Positions 46,601-57,246 of a DNA stretch of 64,000 bases are shown one piece after another (positions within the stretch are counted from its first letter, which is position 1; the number at the start of each line of letters is the position of its first letter). Both the position numbers and the translations under genes were made by a program. The notes beneath the pieces were generated by a model. That model did not search any database, was not told where the DNA came from, and saw only the letters and a program-made list of their open reading frames with translations. The stretch is from Ischnura elegans (lineage: Eukaryota; Arthropoda; Insecta; Odonata; Coenagrionidae). The DNA is taken from the NCBI RefSeq assembly GCF_921293095.1, contig NC_060249.1, positions 80,487,907 through 80,551,906 on the forward strand, given 5' to 3'.

Positions 46601-49600
46601 TATGGAGGGAGAAAGGAAGAAGGATGAGAAGGGAAAAAGGAAGAAAGAGCAGCGGCTAAAAGGGGCTCCGGAGGTAAGGATAAGGAGAAAAGGATAGAGA
46701 ATCCAGGCGCCGTCATTCGGGCGACGGGAGCTACCACTAGCGAAACAGAATTTGCTGTACCTACAGATGGTAGACTATCCGATGAGAAGAATTATCCGGA
46801 GATTTTTCTCGAGATAGTGAATTCGACGACGGTTCGGGTGCTCACGGTGGGTCCCATGTGGATAAAACCTTGAGGGCCGGGACCAGGTTCCGAGATTTAT
46901 TCGCCTAGTCGCCTCAGGAGGGGGTAGGAGGGGAAGGAAAAAAGAAAAAGGATGCGCCGATGTGAGCCAGAAGACGCCTCCAGGGTAGGGATAGGGGTGG
47001 AAGGGTTGGGATAATAGAATATCGACGTCGTCATAAAGGCGACGCGATGCTTAAGCCGAATTTTCTGTACATAGAGATGGAAGATTATCCTATGAGAAGA
47101 ATAATCTAGAGGCTTTTCTCGAGATAGTCATTTCGACAGAGACTAGGACCCAAGGGTTACAAAGTGTTACAACGCACCGGGTTCGGGAACCAAGTCAGAG
47201 ACTTATACGCCCGCGCTCCCGGGGAGGGGTTTGGATGGGAAGGAACAAGGAAAGAGGCGACGCCACGATAGGGGCCCGACGACGCCTCCGGGATAGGGAT
47301 AGGGTAGGAAGGGAGGGACAGGGTACACCCTCGCCGTTGTAGAAGCGACCAGGGCCCACTAAGTAGCGAAACCCGGCATCAGCCATTCATGTGCCAACGA
47401 TTTTGGAGGATTGTCCTATTAAAAAGAAAAACTCATCAATCAAATCGTTGGAGTCATTTCGATAGTCTGGCGAAAATAATGCATACACAATAATTCAAGG
47501 AATAGACATATGAGCTTAATGAATGCGTTTTTAACGAAGGAGCTGAAGCGCTGCCTGGGGATGGTAAATGGTTAAATAAAAAAATCATTTTTGAGCTGCT
47601 ACATAATGTCAATTTTGCTAAAAATATAAAATAGTGAGATACAGATGCCAAGATTACGAAATAAAAGTTCCAATAGAATCTGAGATGGAAAAAGTTAATT
47701 TATTTTTGCAAGCAAATATATTAAACAATGATTTGACCAATAAAATTCGAATTCAAAGGGGGATCCTACCCCTTCCCCTCCTCTATGCTATGCACAAGGC
47801 CTTAACGTGGGTTGCAAAGATACCATAAAAGTCGCTGATTTCTTCGTTATCGTCAAGTTCAGCAAAAACATCTTCCAAGGAACAAACGCCTAATAAACCA
47901 GGTTTATAGCGATAAGCGGAGAAGCTTTGAAATTAAACAGCATACCTGTTCGTTAGGGTCGAGGGCGACTGGGTATCGACCTCTCGATGATCTCGCGAGT
48001 CAAGAAGCGTGGATCGACTCACGGAGAGAAGCCGCCTAATAAATTTCCCGGTACCTTCGATAAGATCAGCTGTGGAACTGAAGTTAACGACACTACAGGC
48101 ACATCACAGGAATGTTTATCCTCTACCGGGCAAGAACGCGTTGCGGCAGGATGAAATATATTCTCGTTTTCCGCAGCAGTCGATCGAGGGCATACATACG
48201 GCAAGCTTCACGACGCGATTTCGCAAAACCTCGACGCAAATAGTAGCCCATTAAATGTGCTTGCCGTGAGTATGATCATTGAGTTTTTTTTTCCTGCGTT
48301 CCAAGGTAAAACTCAATAAATACAGCCGTAAATTATAAATTCATCCAAAGGGGACTGCATAGAGGAGGTCCAATTCCATCCGATAGAAGGCTGATTTCCG
48401 TTGCCACTTCGGTCGCATTTTAATCGGTTTTCAAAAATGTCCGCGGCGTGGTGATGAGTGCAATGCGATCCACTTTTTTTCCAATATTTTGCAGTTTTAA
48501 GTTTTTAATTGCGAGGAATAGCATTGAAGAGTCATGAATTTTATAGATAACATAATCTTGCATAAAATTTCTGCCAACACCCCTAATTATACTTTATTGC
48601 CCCGTGGAACTCGGATCAATTTGTCCGTCAGCGACGCGAGTGGCGACTTCTGTAACCCCATTTTAATGCGCGGTAGTTGACAACACATTTAGAGGCCGAG
48701 TTGAGGATCCTCTTTTGTAATATTCGTGATTCATCCACTCTCAATACACAATGACGGCGTGCCGATTTTCTTGTGCATCAAAACATCAATTTATCAAGCA
48801 GGAGCAAACACAAAATCAAATGGGAGACCGATATTCTTCAAAAATCGACCAAATTAAGTTCATGATCCTCCTTCACTTACAAAAATATACCAAAATGTTT
48901 GTTTCACATACCCAAAAGACATTTAAAGTGGAGCAATTAGCACATTTATTTAATAATTAAGGCTCTAATTTGACCATGCACACACATAGTAATGAGGTGT
49001 TAGTATATGTACAAATTGGCTATCTAAATTTTGATTTGACGAAGGAGGAAGTTGGGAATTTTTAGAATTTACGAGCATGAGTTTGTCGTAGGGAAAACGA
49101 ACAGAAATACGTGACTTCCATGTATATAATATTAAAATGAACTTAAATGATCAAATATTGTGATTGGGATGCGAGACAAATAATTGGGATTCACAAAAAC
49201 CAGCCGAGTCTATTAGACAATGTACAGCGTTCAATTCAAACATCTTGCAAAGAAACAAAAACATGTTTAAGATTGAAAATAGCCTTTGTTCTTATAGCGT
49301 GCAGCCCCATTAAACTAGCTCAAATACCATAGGTACTGCCAACGGCGGGAAATAGGGTTGGTCGAATGCCTAAACGAAAAGTTCAAAACAATAACACGTT
49401 ATTTGGGTGCACAGACGTTACAAATAATAATACTACCTAAATTGAACTTCAGTGGAAATATACCGACAAGCATTGCTACTCGCGTAATTGAAGTAGTACT
49501 CTTAATATATTTTAGGAATAGCTTAGCCTAAGGATATAAGAAAAAGACGATTAAAAATGCATTACCAGGAAAGGATTCTATTAAAATTGATTCATTTATT

Positions 49601-52600
49601 TGAAACATTTTCCGACAGGGAAAAAAACAAATTTAATATTATCTGTAACTTTTTCATTCTATCTATGCACCACGACAAACTATGCTTGTAAAAGGTCCAT
49701 CATCTAATTTGGTTGACATGATCACTCCCTCACACTAAGCTTAGGATACTTAAAAAAACAAGGCACGAATACAAAATCTTTCAATACTCAAGATTTGAAC
49801 TTAATTGGTACATCAAAGGTCGCATATTAGAGCGAGAACAAGTAAAACTTACTTGGAAGGACGTCCACATCGGCACAAGACCAAAACCTGTAGCTGCTGG
49901 ACCATTCCAGGGCTTGCCTTAGGAGACGAACGGTGCAATCCTTGCAAGTGAAATCCGACGGCAAACGAACCGGAAAGGACTGGGCCCTGAAAGGAAAATG
50001 ACGTTACAACAAAAATTCATGAAAATCGAGAACGCCCAGTTAATATTTTTAACAGTTCAAAGATCCATTTCATCAGTAAATGCATCGCTAAAAACTTAAT
50101 ACCAGAAGAATCCGGGCATAAAATACGTAAAAATATTACAAACGCATACAAATGTAAACGTGATCATGCATGGTACATTAAAGTTTAAATTGATAAATGA
50201 TTAATGGTCTTAATTACAATAGGTCAACAGGCTGCGATTGCAGTACATGATACTTAGCACCACAGGTACAAGGATAAATTAAAATATTAACTGGATTTCT
50301 ATAAATTGAAATAGAGAGCCAACTAAAAAAACCAAACAAAATATGTAATTTTAGCATATGCGTGCGCACGAAACAGAGTTGGATTTAAGAGATTTATGGT
50401 AACAAATAGCAATAGCAAAGGAGACTAGGGAAATAGTAAAGTAGCTTGCTTATTGTGAAATAAAACATAAGGAAAATTAAGGAAAGAAAACGAAATGAAG
50501 AATTTACAACAAGTAGCTTGGGTGAATAAAAAAGCAAAATGAAGAATCCAGACACAAACTTTCCAAAAATATAGCTATGCTACCTAGAAGCCATTATGAG
50601 ACTGCTCACGACCCTTAAATTCACCAGCTCGAGCTGACGAGGAAATTGTGACTTGGGAACTAAAGTGAGGTGAATATGAACCAACTTAAATTTGCCTAAG
50701 AAAAAGATGATCAAAACCACGGAAAACACGAGAAAAGGAGTAGCCTCTGTCGACTCCCACAGGGAAGAGTGCACGAAATTGATGAGTATTGTTAAGCAAA
50801 TACGCAAACAACATCGTTGTCCCAACAGCTATTTACTGTTACGTAAAACGGGACTAGAATCAAAGTAAAAATATAATTAACGAGGAAATTTTGCTCCAAC
50901 ATTAAATATATTTAATTTGGGTTCCTTAGACAATGATTACATAGGATAACATCAGGCTCAGAACCGGCGACATGAAATGAATGACAACAACGGATGCAAC
51001 TAAAATCACCAATGACCCTGCACGTCTCTCCATGCGAAAAGATAGTACACGCTGCTAAAAAACGACGAAACAGAATGCCTGTTTCCTGGATATATACTGC
51101 TGGGAGTGATAATGTTTGTTCAGTTTCGTACGCGAAGACTTAGATTTACAGCAATCCCTCGTCATGAACAACACGGATGGGATTGATTTAGGAAGTAAAG
51201 CGGACTTGGAAAATATTCATGGTCAATAAACATTTACGGTTGCCTCTCAGTAAGGATCGTAATTCAGTAAAGGTGGAAATCGAGTGACTCAAGCGAGATC
51301 GTTCCACATTAGAAATAGCTTGATACAAATGAAATATCTGACCTCCGCGAATGGGGATATGTAGTACCTGGGAGCATATTGTTTTCACTCATTATCAGTC
51401 TTTATTAAAGGCATCCTCAATCCTTTCATAAATTCTTATCCATACGTAGGTATAATGCCAATAAATCTACACCAATATAAGATCTTCAAGAGAGGACAGT
51501 GGCCTAGTTTAACTGACACCCAGGAGTTGATTTGAACTTCGGAAAAAGTGCGAACAAAATAATTCTCTTCCTAACATTTAGAAATGATTCATTGCTTGTT
51601 ACTCTTAAAAATGGAGGGTGGTAGAAAAAAACGGAGGTCATTTTCGGATTCAGCCACCCAAAATTAGCCAGAAACACCCTAAATTGTAGCCAGCAATTTT
51701 TTGAACTTTTTTTGCACAACAGCGTTATCAATTAGTATTTTTTCGACTCTCATGATCTAAAAGTTCTGAAAACTCGAGAATACCACAAAACAACATTACA
51801 TCCAAGGTTAACACTACTATGTTAATTTATTCTGTTGCCTGGGACGTACATCGTGTGATTCACTTAACATTTTTTAAATAGTAAAAGTAACTTTTTTCCA
51901 TATAGATTCATTAAAAAAACCACCATAGCCATGGTTTCGACGAAAATTGCCATAATGAGGCCTGATGATAATGATTTTCGTCGAAAATTCTGACGTAAAT
52001 GATCTTCGTCAAAATCTAGGACGCAGTGACGTTTTGATGCAAATCTAAGTAAAAAAACAAGTTAATATTATCAATAAAACTTCAGAATTTAATTTTTTAT
52101 GATTTGTAAGCATTTCTGTGTCATAATCAGGGGCGGTCTGGCCAGGTCGGCTGGTCGGCGATCGCCGAGCGCCCCGAGCTTAGAGGGGGGAGGGGGGGGG
52201 TAAAATGCTCACGTCTATCGTGGAAGGTGTATATTAAAGGCGTTATAAAAATGATGCCGATTACTTAAACCAAAGATTTTTTCAATTACAAAATTCTACA
52301 CTTTCATTAGTTGCTTCATTTACAACATAGCATGTAAAGATTATATAAAAGATAAATAAAATAAATGTGTCTGCAGAATAAAGAGAACCTGATGCTTTTT
52401 GATAGGGTTATTTGAAAAGGTTAATTAAGAGGATTTTTAGATTTCAGTGCAGTTTCAAGGAGCTTAATATATAGAAGAAACATAATAAAATATTAAATTT
52501 TATTAGCTGTGACATTATAACTTTAAAGAGTATTTTTTATAACGAAAATTCTATTTTTGATTCCTTTTATCTAGTTTTTAAGAGCCAGAATAGCGTCAAA

Positions 52601-54610
52601 ATCTATTTCCGGGCATGCACTTTCTTAAAAATTTCCAGGGGAGGACGCCCGTATCCCCGGGTGCCCCATCACGAGCCCCAGCCGAGGGCCCCCAATCACC
52701 CCATCATTGAAATTACCACTCTATGATATCCTCGTCTTCCTCCTTTTATAATTTCATAAACAACTTTTTACGACCTCAAATATTGCTTATATTTTTTTGA
52801 GCGTCAACTATGCGTATTATTTCGATCTTCTCCTCCGCAACATTTTTTCTAACATTCTCTTACTCTCAGAATTCGTCATACAGCTTCTTCCGCTAATCTA
52901 AAAGTTAGGATAAAATGCATTTCCCACACGTCCCTTTTTTTCTCGCTCACCACAATTTCCACTTATTCATTCCACCGATTCTTCCATTTCCTCAACCACC
53001 TGGCTTCAAATAAAATTTCCAGGTGCTCGACAATCACACTTTTTCGCCATTTCTCCAATCTATTCACACTCATTCATCCATATCCAAAATTTTATTGTCT
53101 CCACGACAGACCATTCTGAAGGCTGCATCTCAGCAGCATTTTCAGTTTTTTCTACCAATATTTTCGTTTACGAACGTAATTCGTTTTGTTTTCCGAGAGA
53201 CTACCGTTTCTCATTTTATATTCTGGCGTCCAACGATCATACGACGCTACAATAACAAGACCCCAGAAAATTTTCTCGGGGATTCATTTGGAGGTTAACC
53301 CACACAAGAACGTATCATCCAAACATTTCGGGGGTTTGAACCCTCTGAATCCCGCTCGTTAAGTAAGATAACGAACTAATAAATGGAGGGAATTCTATAC
53401 ATACCACTCAAGTACTTCTATGGCTTAATGACCTTTCATATAAAAACTATCAATAAAGAGGAAAACATATCTCATTTCAGAATAGTCATTTTAATACTCG
53501 TTAAAAATTTTTTATTAGTCCTTCATAGAGAACGGAACCCATCCACAGAAAATTCCTTATCCTTAAACAATCCATTCTTCACCTTTTCTCATTTCAATTA
53601 TTTATACCTTATCGAGATAAGCAATCAAGACAGGATACAAACGAAACGTTGGCTAAATGACTTCGACAAGAAAATGGAAGGGGAAGAGTGATAAAAAATT
53701 CTGAAATAATGAAATCCAACCAGTTGTCAATAGTTACTAGGGTGACATATTTTACCTGGTGAGCGAAAAATTAGTTTTCACAAATGAAACAGTAACTAGC
53801 TTTTCATTCAGAGATTAATTTCCTTGGTGCGACATGTTTCGAGATGTAGAAGCCAACACAAGGCAAAAAGATTCCTAATTTGTCCATGTATTTACATCAT
53901 AAACTCATATCATATTCCTCTACCATAACACCCACTATCACTGACTTTTCCTCCACTCATACTCCAACCGCAATTCCTCTCCCACCCCTCGATTTTTTCC
54001 TCTCCTGAAGTCCCCTGTACCCAAGTTTATTCATGATATAATTGTACATCTTTTTGTCTGAGGTTGGCACCGATGTGCCGAAACATATCATACCAAGGAA
54101 ATACATCTGTGGAAGAAACATCCGCTGCTGTTTAATTTGTGAAATTCTACTTCCATGAATATTTCGTTTTCTCGGGCGCAACTTCATGAAATCGACTTAA
54201 CATAATGAAATGTAAAAAAATTATAATTCTATAAAAATTTAATACTTTACTTAATGTCAGAACAGTATTAAATTTATGTGGAGTCATAAATTTTTCCGCA
54301 TTTCATTATACTTCCATATCGTTGAGCTAAAGCATTAAACTAGCGAATAACTTTTCAATTACAGAGGACTAAAGAGGAGAGAGAAAGGTTGGTTATTATG
54401 GAAAAAACACCGAATGGGAAAGGTTGGAATAAGTAGAGAACGCGAACTCACTCGCGTGAAGATTTGGATGCAAAAATCGATAGTGCGTGCGTAGCAAGAA
54501 GGGCATACTCACGTGACGTCATCCTTGACGAACTCAGAGTCGGCTGTGACCGGAGTGAGGTCGAGGACCGGACGCTGAAGGCTGTCCAGCAGCTGGAGCT
54601 TGTACCCGCC
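33320..54610 (-). CDS. Multi-DOMON type-I membrane protein with LPMO-like, EGF and SEA domains (N-terminus missing)
   Basis: Fourteen exons join in phase: 54610-54513, 49986-49853, 45004-44780, 43850-42978, 41294-41082, 40097-39849, 39507-39292, 38043-37805, 37708-37517, 37404-37260, 36390-36174, 35576-35314, 34633-34461, 33835-33320. They give 1250 residues and a TGA at 33322-33320. Order of domains: C-terminal half of an LPMO/chitin-binding type-4-like domain (1-77), two EGF-like units (81-152), DOMON first half (about 190-255), Glu/Pro/Ser-rich insert (about 256-530), DOMON second half (535-597), linker, second DOMON-like domain (about 680-860), SEA-like region (862-1021), transmembrane helix (about 1040-1062) and cytoplasmic tail. 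DOMON domains bind haem or sugars in other proteins. No catalytic monooxygenase or cytochrome b561 domain follows. It resembles Drosophila nahoda-type DOMON proteins in outline, but I am not sure enough to name it. A cuticle or cell-surface role is inference. Confidence 0.85.
35314..36390 (-). CDS. Exons with a probable SEA domain
   Basis: Exons 36390-36174 and 35576-35314. [20 protein letters not shown], then [12 protein letters not shown] joined to [14 protein letters not shown] matches the SEA pattern of a helix followed by strands with V-x-A-D-M-E-I-Y-L just before the membrane helix. The usual GSVVV cleavage motif is not visible. The position directly before a transmembrane segment supports the assignment. 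Confidence 0.7.
37260..38043 (-). CDS. Exons with the second DOMON-like domain
   Basis: Exons 38043-37805, 37708-37517 and 37404-37260. They read [42 protein letters not shown], then [40 protein letters not shown], and [18 protein letters not shown]. These follow the same strand order as DOMON 1 (gWxGVaFS, D-A-I-I-G-W, D-G-T-T-T-L-x-F-x-R). The two internal junctions are phase 0. Confidence 0.88.
38080..38260 (-). repeat. tRNA-derived SINE in a DOMON-gene intron
   Basis: The tRNA-like head on the minus strand begins at about 38260 (gctggcctgggtggtggcag), with a box B-like GGTTCAAATCTC. The other end is A-rich on the minus strand. Its head resembles the nested SINE at 26598-26792. It ends 37 bp from the acceptor of the 38043 exon. 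Confidence 0.6.
38539..38815. mobile_element. hAT-type element, family A copy 1
   Basis: A 277-bp unit with ends CATAGGTGGATTTAGG and CTGGATTCGCCCTTG, flanked by ctaggaag (38531-38538) and ctaagaag (38816-38823). It is alignable with 45808-46076 from end to end (atgcttaaaaaatagacaag, ggagcctcaatc and others shared). Confidence 0.8.
39292..40097 (-). CDS. Exons with the second half of DOMON 1 and a linker
   Basis: Exon 40097-39849 reads [38 protein letters not shown] and [13 protein letters not shown], the typical later strands of a DOMON domain (M-x-x-x-D-I-V-I-G, D-Y-Y-T-x-x-x-x-x-P, D-G-x-T-T-V-x-F-R). Exon 39507-39292 reads [15 protein letters not shown] and [16 protein letters not shown], the conserved segment after a DOMON domain in related proteins. 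Both exons are phase 1-1. Confidence 0.88.
40447..40520 (-). repeat. tRNA-like sequence (minus copy of the inverted pair)
   Basis: Has box B GGTTCGAATCC and the AGCTTAACTGG box A-like segment. Its 5' acceptor side (gagagcttagc) does not pair well with the 3' side, unlike the plus copy. It is read as SINE- or tRNA-derived, not as a functional tRNA gene. Confidence 0.5.
40627..40700 (+). repeat. tRNA-like sequence (plus copy of the inverted pair)
   Basis: Folds as a cloverleaf: acceptor CGCCTCG with CAAGGCG (one mismatch), T-arm CCGGG TTCGAAT CCCGG perfect, anticodon stem CTCGG with TCGAG. Loop CCGGAAA lacks the invariant U33, and the anticodon would be GGA (Ser) without the long variable arm that tRNA-Ser has. 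It is probably a tRNA pseudogene or SINE head. Confidence 0.5.
41082..41294 (-). CDS. Second acidic repeat exon
   Basis: A 213-bp phase 1-1 exon that is almost entirely the same E-P-E-P-S-S/K/N repeat as the previous exon, ending PNGKGHPK. It can be skipped without changing frame. Acceptor tttaag is weak; donor gtatac. Confidence 0.8.
41936..42408. repeat. Fold-back repeat F3, 473-bp near-perfect palindrome
   Basis: Arms of about 236 bp meet at about 42172 with almost no loop. They are so alike that the minus frame at 42134-41901 and the plus frame from 42210 code for the same first 66 residues. CTGAAGAC, a GCTGGC..GCCAGC hairpin and GAAAC occur in each arm. It is followed by CACCGCGGAAATCTACG. 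It lies in the intron between the two acidic-repeat exons. Confidence 0.92.
42645..42670 (+). repeat. Poly-G run at a repeat end
   Basis: About 20 consecutive G follow cgtacccagt, and ggggtgggcagctacccccc comes after. Such runs occur at the ends of several elements here. The length is likely to vary between assemblies. Confidence 0.6.
42978..43850 (-). CDS. Large exon: first half of DOMON 1 plus acidic repeat region
   Basis: This exon codes for a Ser/Ala-rich lead, then [20 protein letters not shown] and [11 protein letters not shown] (first strands of a DOMON domain). After [15 protein letters not shown] come about 16 repeats of a six-residue E-P-E-P-S-S type unit, then a basic segment with [11 protein letters not shown] and, near the end, PARGKRE. 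The latter matches the furin-type pattern R-x-K-R. The repeat DNA is an imperfect 18-bp minisatellite (about 43230-43500). The plus-strand frames over it are shadows. Confidence 0.88.
44780..45004 (-). CDS. EGF-like exon of the DOMON protein gene
   Basis: A 225-bp phase 1-1 exon with two Cys-rich units: [18 protein letters not shown] to GPKCQF, then [17 protein letters not shown] to [13 protein letters not shown]. The spacing C-x(8-10)-C-x-C and C-x-C-x-P-G-F-x-G-x-x-C is EGF-like. Acceptor cttgcag, donor gtgagt. Confidence 0.9.
45280..45476. mobile_element. Short MITE in a DOMON-gene intron
   Basis: The left end aaggccaggtttcatggtgg and the complement of the right end, aagggcctggttacacggtg, are inverted repeats continuing to gaattaaca. 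The unit is about 197 bp. A TTA/ATA-like flank suggests a short target duplication. No coding. Confidence 0.65.
45808..46076. mobile_element. hAT-type element, family A copy 2
   Basis: A 269-bp unit from CATAGGCGAATTTAGG to AATCGCCCCTG with a perfect 8-bp duplication cccctcca (45800-45807, 46077-46084). It is closely related to 38539-38815. A further partial copy of its inner part is at about 45590-45680. Confidence 0.85.
46620..47470. repeat. Diverged tandem array, units of about 310-325 bp
   Basis: Three units share ordered blocks: agggatagggg/aggaaggga, a gcgacgggagc-type GC block, agatggtagactatcc then tatgagaagaat, and ctcgagatagtcatttcgac, recurring at about 46764/46812, 47078/47121 and 47398/47448. 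It lies in the 4.8-kb intron after the second visible exon. It is unrelated in sequence to the array at 27-28 kb as far as I can see. Confidence 0.65.
49853..54610 (-). CDS. First two visible exons: LPMO/chitin-binding type-4-like C-terminal half
   Basis: Exon 54610-54513 reads [18 protein letters not shown] and continues to FVKDDVT. Exon 49986-49853 reads [28 protein letters not shown] and [13 protein letters not shown]. The pattern F-P-V-x-L-P-x-x-x-x-C-x-x-C then F-x-x-C-A-D-V is that of LPMO_10/AA15 domains, where the aromatic residue three before Cys sits near copper. In that family the strand corresponding to GGYKLQLL normally follows an NH motif, which would be in the missing upstream exon. 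Acceptors are ctctctag and cctttcag; donors gtgagt and gtaagt. A Reeler domain was considered and fits less well. Confidence 0.65.
49987..54512 (-). other. Intron between the two LPMO-like exons
   Basis: A 4.5-kb intron. A G/C-rich run starting caggggcggtctggccagg near 52131 looks like a hAT-type end, and an A-rich/T-rich region follows. The inverted GAAAC repeat F5 lies at 53819-54102. No exon is seen. Confidence 0.65.
53819..54102. repeat. Fold-back repeat F5, long spacer
   Basis: tttccttggtgcgacatgttt at 53819 is the complement of aaacatatcataccaaggaaa ending at about 54101, with a few mismatches. The right side carries CTGAGGTTGGCAC, cgat, GTGCCGAAAC (54058-54084), the same core as in the other fold-backs. 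The spacer is about 240 bp. Confidence 0.6.
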
Positions 54611-55459
54611 CTAGAGAGGAAGAGAAGAGGAGAGAGAGAGAGAGGTTAGAGAAGCAGGGCGAATCACGAGTCTTCCCGCTCGCGAAATGTCAGCGGGCAA
54701 AGTCAATCGCTTGAGTAGCGGTATCACCACGCCGCGCCAATTCAATGTTGGAAGAGCGGGAATGTTGGCAGCGACCGATATCCAGTACAAAGACGGAAAT
54801 AATTCTTCCGTAAACCAATTTAAGTACATATTATGACCAAGCGAATATTTCCCCGTGTATCACTATTGACGGTGACAAAATTAACTTAATTTAATATTTT
54901 ATTTCATGCGAAGAATACATACTAACAATACGCCAATTCACTAATTCAAATTTCTATTCTAAGAAATTAAATCCATCTTATAATGCCTAAAAATTACAGT
55001 ATTCAAGGTAAAATTTTCGTAATATGTTTACGACGTGCAAAATAATTTCAGTGATTTCATCCAATCAATACTCCTTTCTTAAAAAGATGTCAAAAAAAAA
55101 ACAGGAAAAAATCTTTAATACCTACAGGGAAAATGAAGTTGAAAATAAATACAAGAGTAATGTCGCAGGCTATTCAATAAAATGTTTTCAGACAGTTTCA
55201 AAATGTAAATGGCAGTCGAAATTTCATTTCCTGTGACTACACGGAAGGTTACATGAAGATATATCAATGACCCTGTAGGCAGGGCGAAGTGAATAACGAT
55301 AGCAGTCGGGAGAATTTTCATGAAAATACGAGACTGAAAAGATAAGCGTATTTTTCATCGATGATCACTCCATATAATTCTTCTAGCAGGAAAAGGTGAA
55401 TATGGAATATGTGAAGTAATTACATACAAGGAAAATGACAGATACAAGAATACGCTGAC

Positions 55460-55760
55460 GTATCGGTTAGACTCGCGGATGATCAGGCGTTGATGAGCCA
55501 GTCGGCGAAAGGGTTGCGAACATTGATTGATGCGTTAGGTAAACGGTGAACCGTGCCAGAAGGAATATGACAGGAAGATCAATGTGAAAATATACCAACG
55601 TTATGAGGTTTTGTAAAGCATCGTGAGCAAGGATTGTGAGTCTAAACATAAGAGTAGATGGACACAAACTTGAGGAGATTGAGCAGTTCAACTATTTGGG
55701 CTGCACATCAGAGGAAAGCGGACACATCAATCGAGTTAAAGAACCCAAATGTCAGGGACA
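55460..55760 (+). pseudogene. Decayed non-LTR retrotransposon reverse-transcriptase fragment
   Basis: The plus strand reads RLADDQALMSQSAKGLRTL from about 55467, carrying the A-D-D of the polymerase active site. After frameshifts comes NVMRFCKAS and then, near 55638, VDGHKLEEIEQFNYLGC, the typical later reverse-transcriptase block. Stops and frameshifts interrupt it. It cannot encode a working protein. Confidence 0.7.
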
Positions 55761-56736
55761 TCTTCCCATGAGAAGATAATATCCGAGAGATGTGTGATTT
55801 TGGTCGATAAATACACCACCTACTAGTTCCTCCAAGGGGAGAAGGGGGATGGGAGAGCGGTTAGGTAATTGCATTCGAGGAAAATGTTAGAAACAAGAAT
55901 ACGCCAGTGGTTATAAATGAATTAATGTTTATTATTGCTCTAAGATAACCCGTCAGAGCGAAGAAAAGAAATAACATATTGTTTTCTGCACAAAAAAAAC
56001 AAATATTTTAACAAAATATTAAATATCAGTGGCACATAAAATATGTTTTTGGTTTTAACGAAATCATACCGAGCACTCACATGAATAAAATGATTTGAAG
56101 ACATCACATCAAATATTCAATATCATTCATACAAAAAACAAAAGTTTTAACGTTTAAAGAAATTGTTTCGAACGATTATAAGAATAGAATATTTTGACAA
56201 CGCAAAAAAAAAAGAAAAATGGTAAACAAATTTAAATGCGTATCTTCAAACAACGGTATAATCTTTCTTTAAAGGCTTGAAGGGATTATGATGAATTGAT
56301 GTTTATCGGTAGGAACTTATGGATTCAAGAAGCGTTTAGCTGTAAAGAGTAGAAATGTATTTTGGTGCGGGCTTGAGGAATTTGAAGGTTAGAATTAGAT
56401 CGGGTGAACATCGCAATAAATGTGGGCGGGCACATATTCTGAAAATTAGCACCGTCATTAACTGGGTACCACAAAATTCTATTTACACAAAAATGAAACA
56501 AAAAGAACATGAAGAAGGACCTGATTTTGACTCTTAACAGCAAATACTTCATAATGCTGTTTAAGGCGAAACCTGGACCGTGATAAAATTTTCTCATTTT
56601 AGTGGAATTGTAAAATATTTTGAATTCCTAGTGATGGAGAAGCAGGCACATCACCCATCTAGGAGTCGGGAGGATGAAAAAGAAACCCAAGCGCCCGATC
56701 TGACCACCGCCAACTATCTCCCTATCCTCGCGCTCC

Positions 56737-57246
56737 TCAGCCACGGTTCCGCTCCTTGATTGTGTCGAGCCAGCCGAAGGACTTACGAAACCGACATCCC
56801 TCACCACAGAATGACTTCCTCTCCGGGCCGGGAACCAATCGAGCCCCGAGCAAAAAACCCTCGCATACGGACGACGACGGTAGAGCATGAATAAATAGAG
56901 GCGGCAGGAAAGGGAAGGAAAATATACTCTCTTCCCTCTCAACATTCACGCGTTGGCAAATCCTGGGTTCGATATGAGAAAACATCCCGGCGGAGTGAGA
57001 GGTCGAGCGCACGCATTTGCCCACACCACAGGTGTGTTCCCCAACGGCGAGCATTACAGCCAGCGGCTGCGCGTGGGACTGATTTGCGTCTTCACCCACG
57101 GGTTGCGTAAGCGAGGTCCACACAATAGTTGTTACCTCATCTCGGCGACAAAAAGCTTCTGCTCTCGGACTGAGGGTTTCATATTGTTGCAGAGGGGAGT
57201 TAAATTTATGACCCAGGCAAAGGCCGTAAGCCATTTCAACACTCAC
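56737..57246 (-). other. Unassigned 169-codon open frame in a GC-richer patch
   Basis: This is one of the longest single open frames outside known exons. The start codon is at 57246 and the stop at 56739-56737. It is Cys-containing but shows no domain or signal peptide that I recognise, and the opposite strand is also open for 142 codons. The patch stands out from the AT-rich surroundings. It may be chance or a repeat. Confidence 0.2.

Larger units (their letters stand above)
45005..49852 (-). other. Intron between LPMO-like exon 2 and the EGF exon
   Basis: A 4.85-kb intron holding the MITE at 45280, the hAT copy at 45808 and the tandem array at 46620. The 47500-49800 part is AT-rich with no feature I can support. 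Confidence 0.7.

Noticed and set aside
54513-54610. Reeler domain for the first visible exons
   Set aside because: The C-x-x-C and F-x-x-CADV pattern fits an LPMO_10/AA15 domain better, though with half a domain this is not final.
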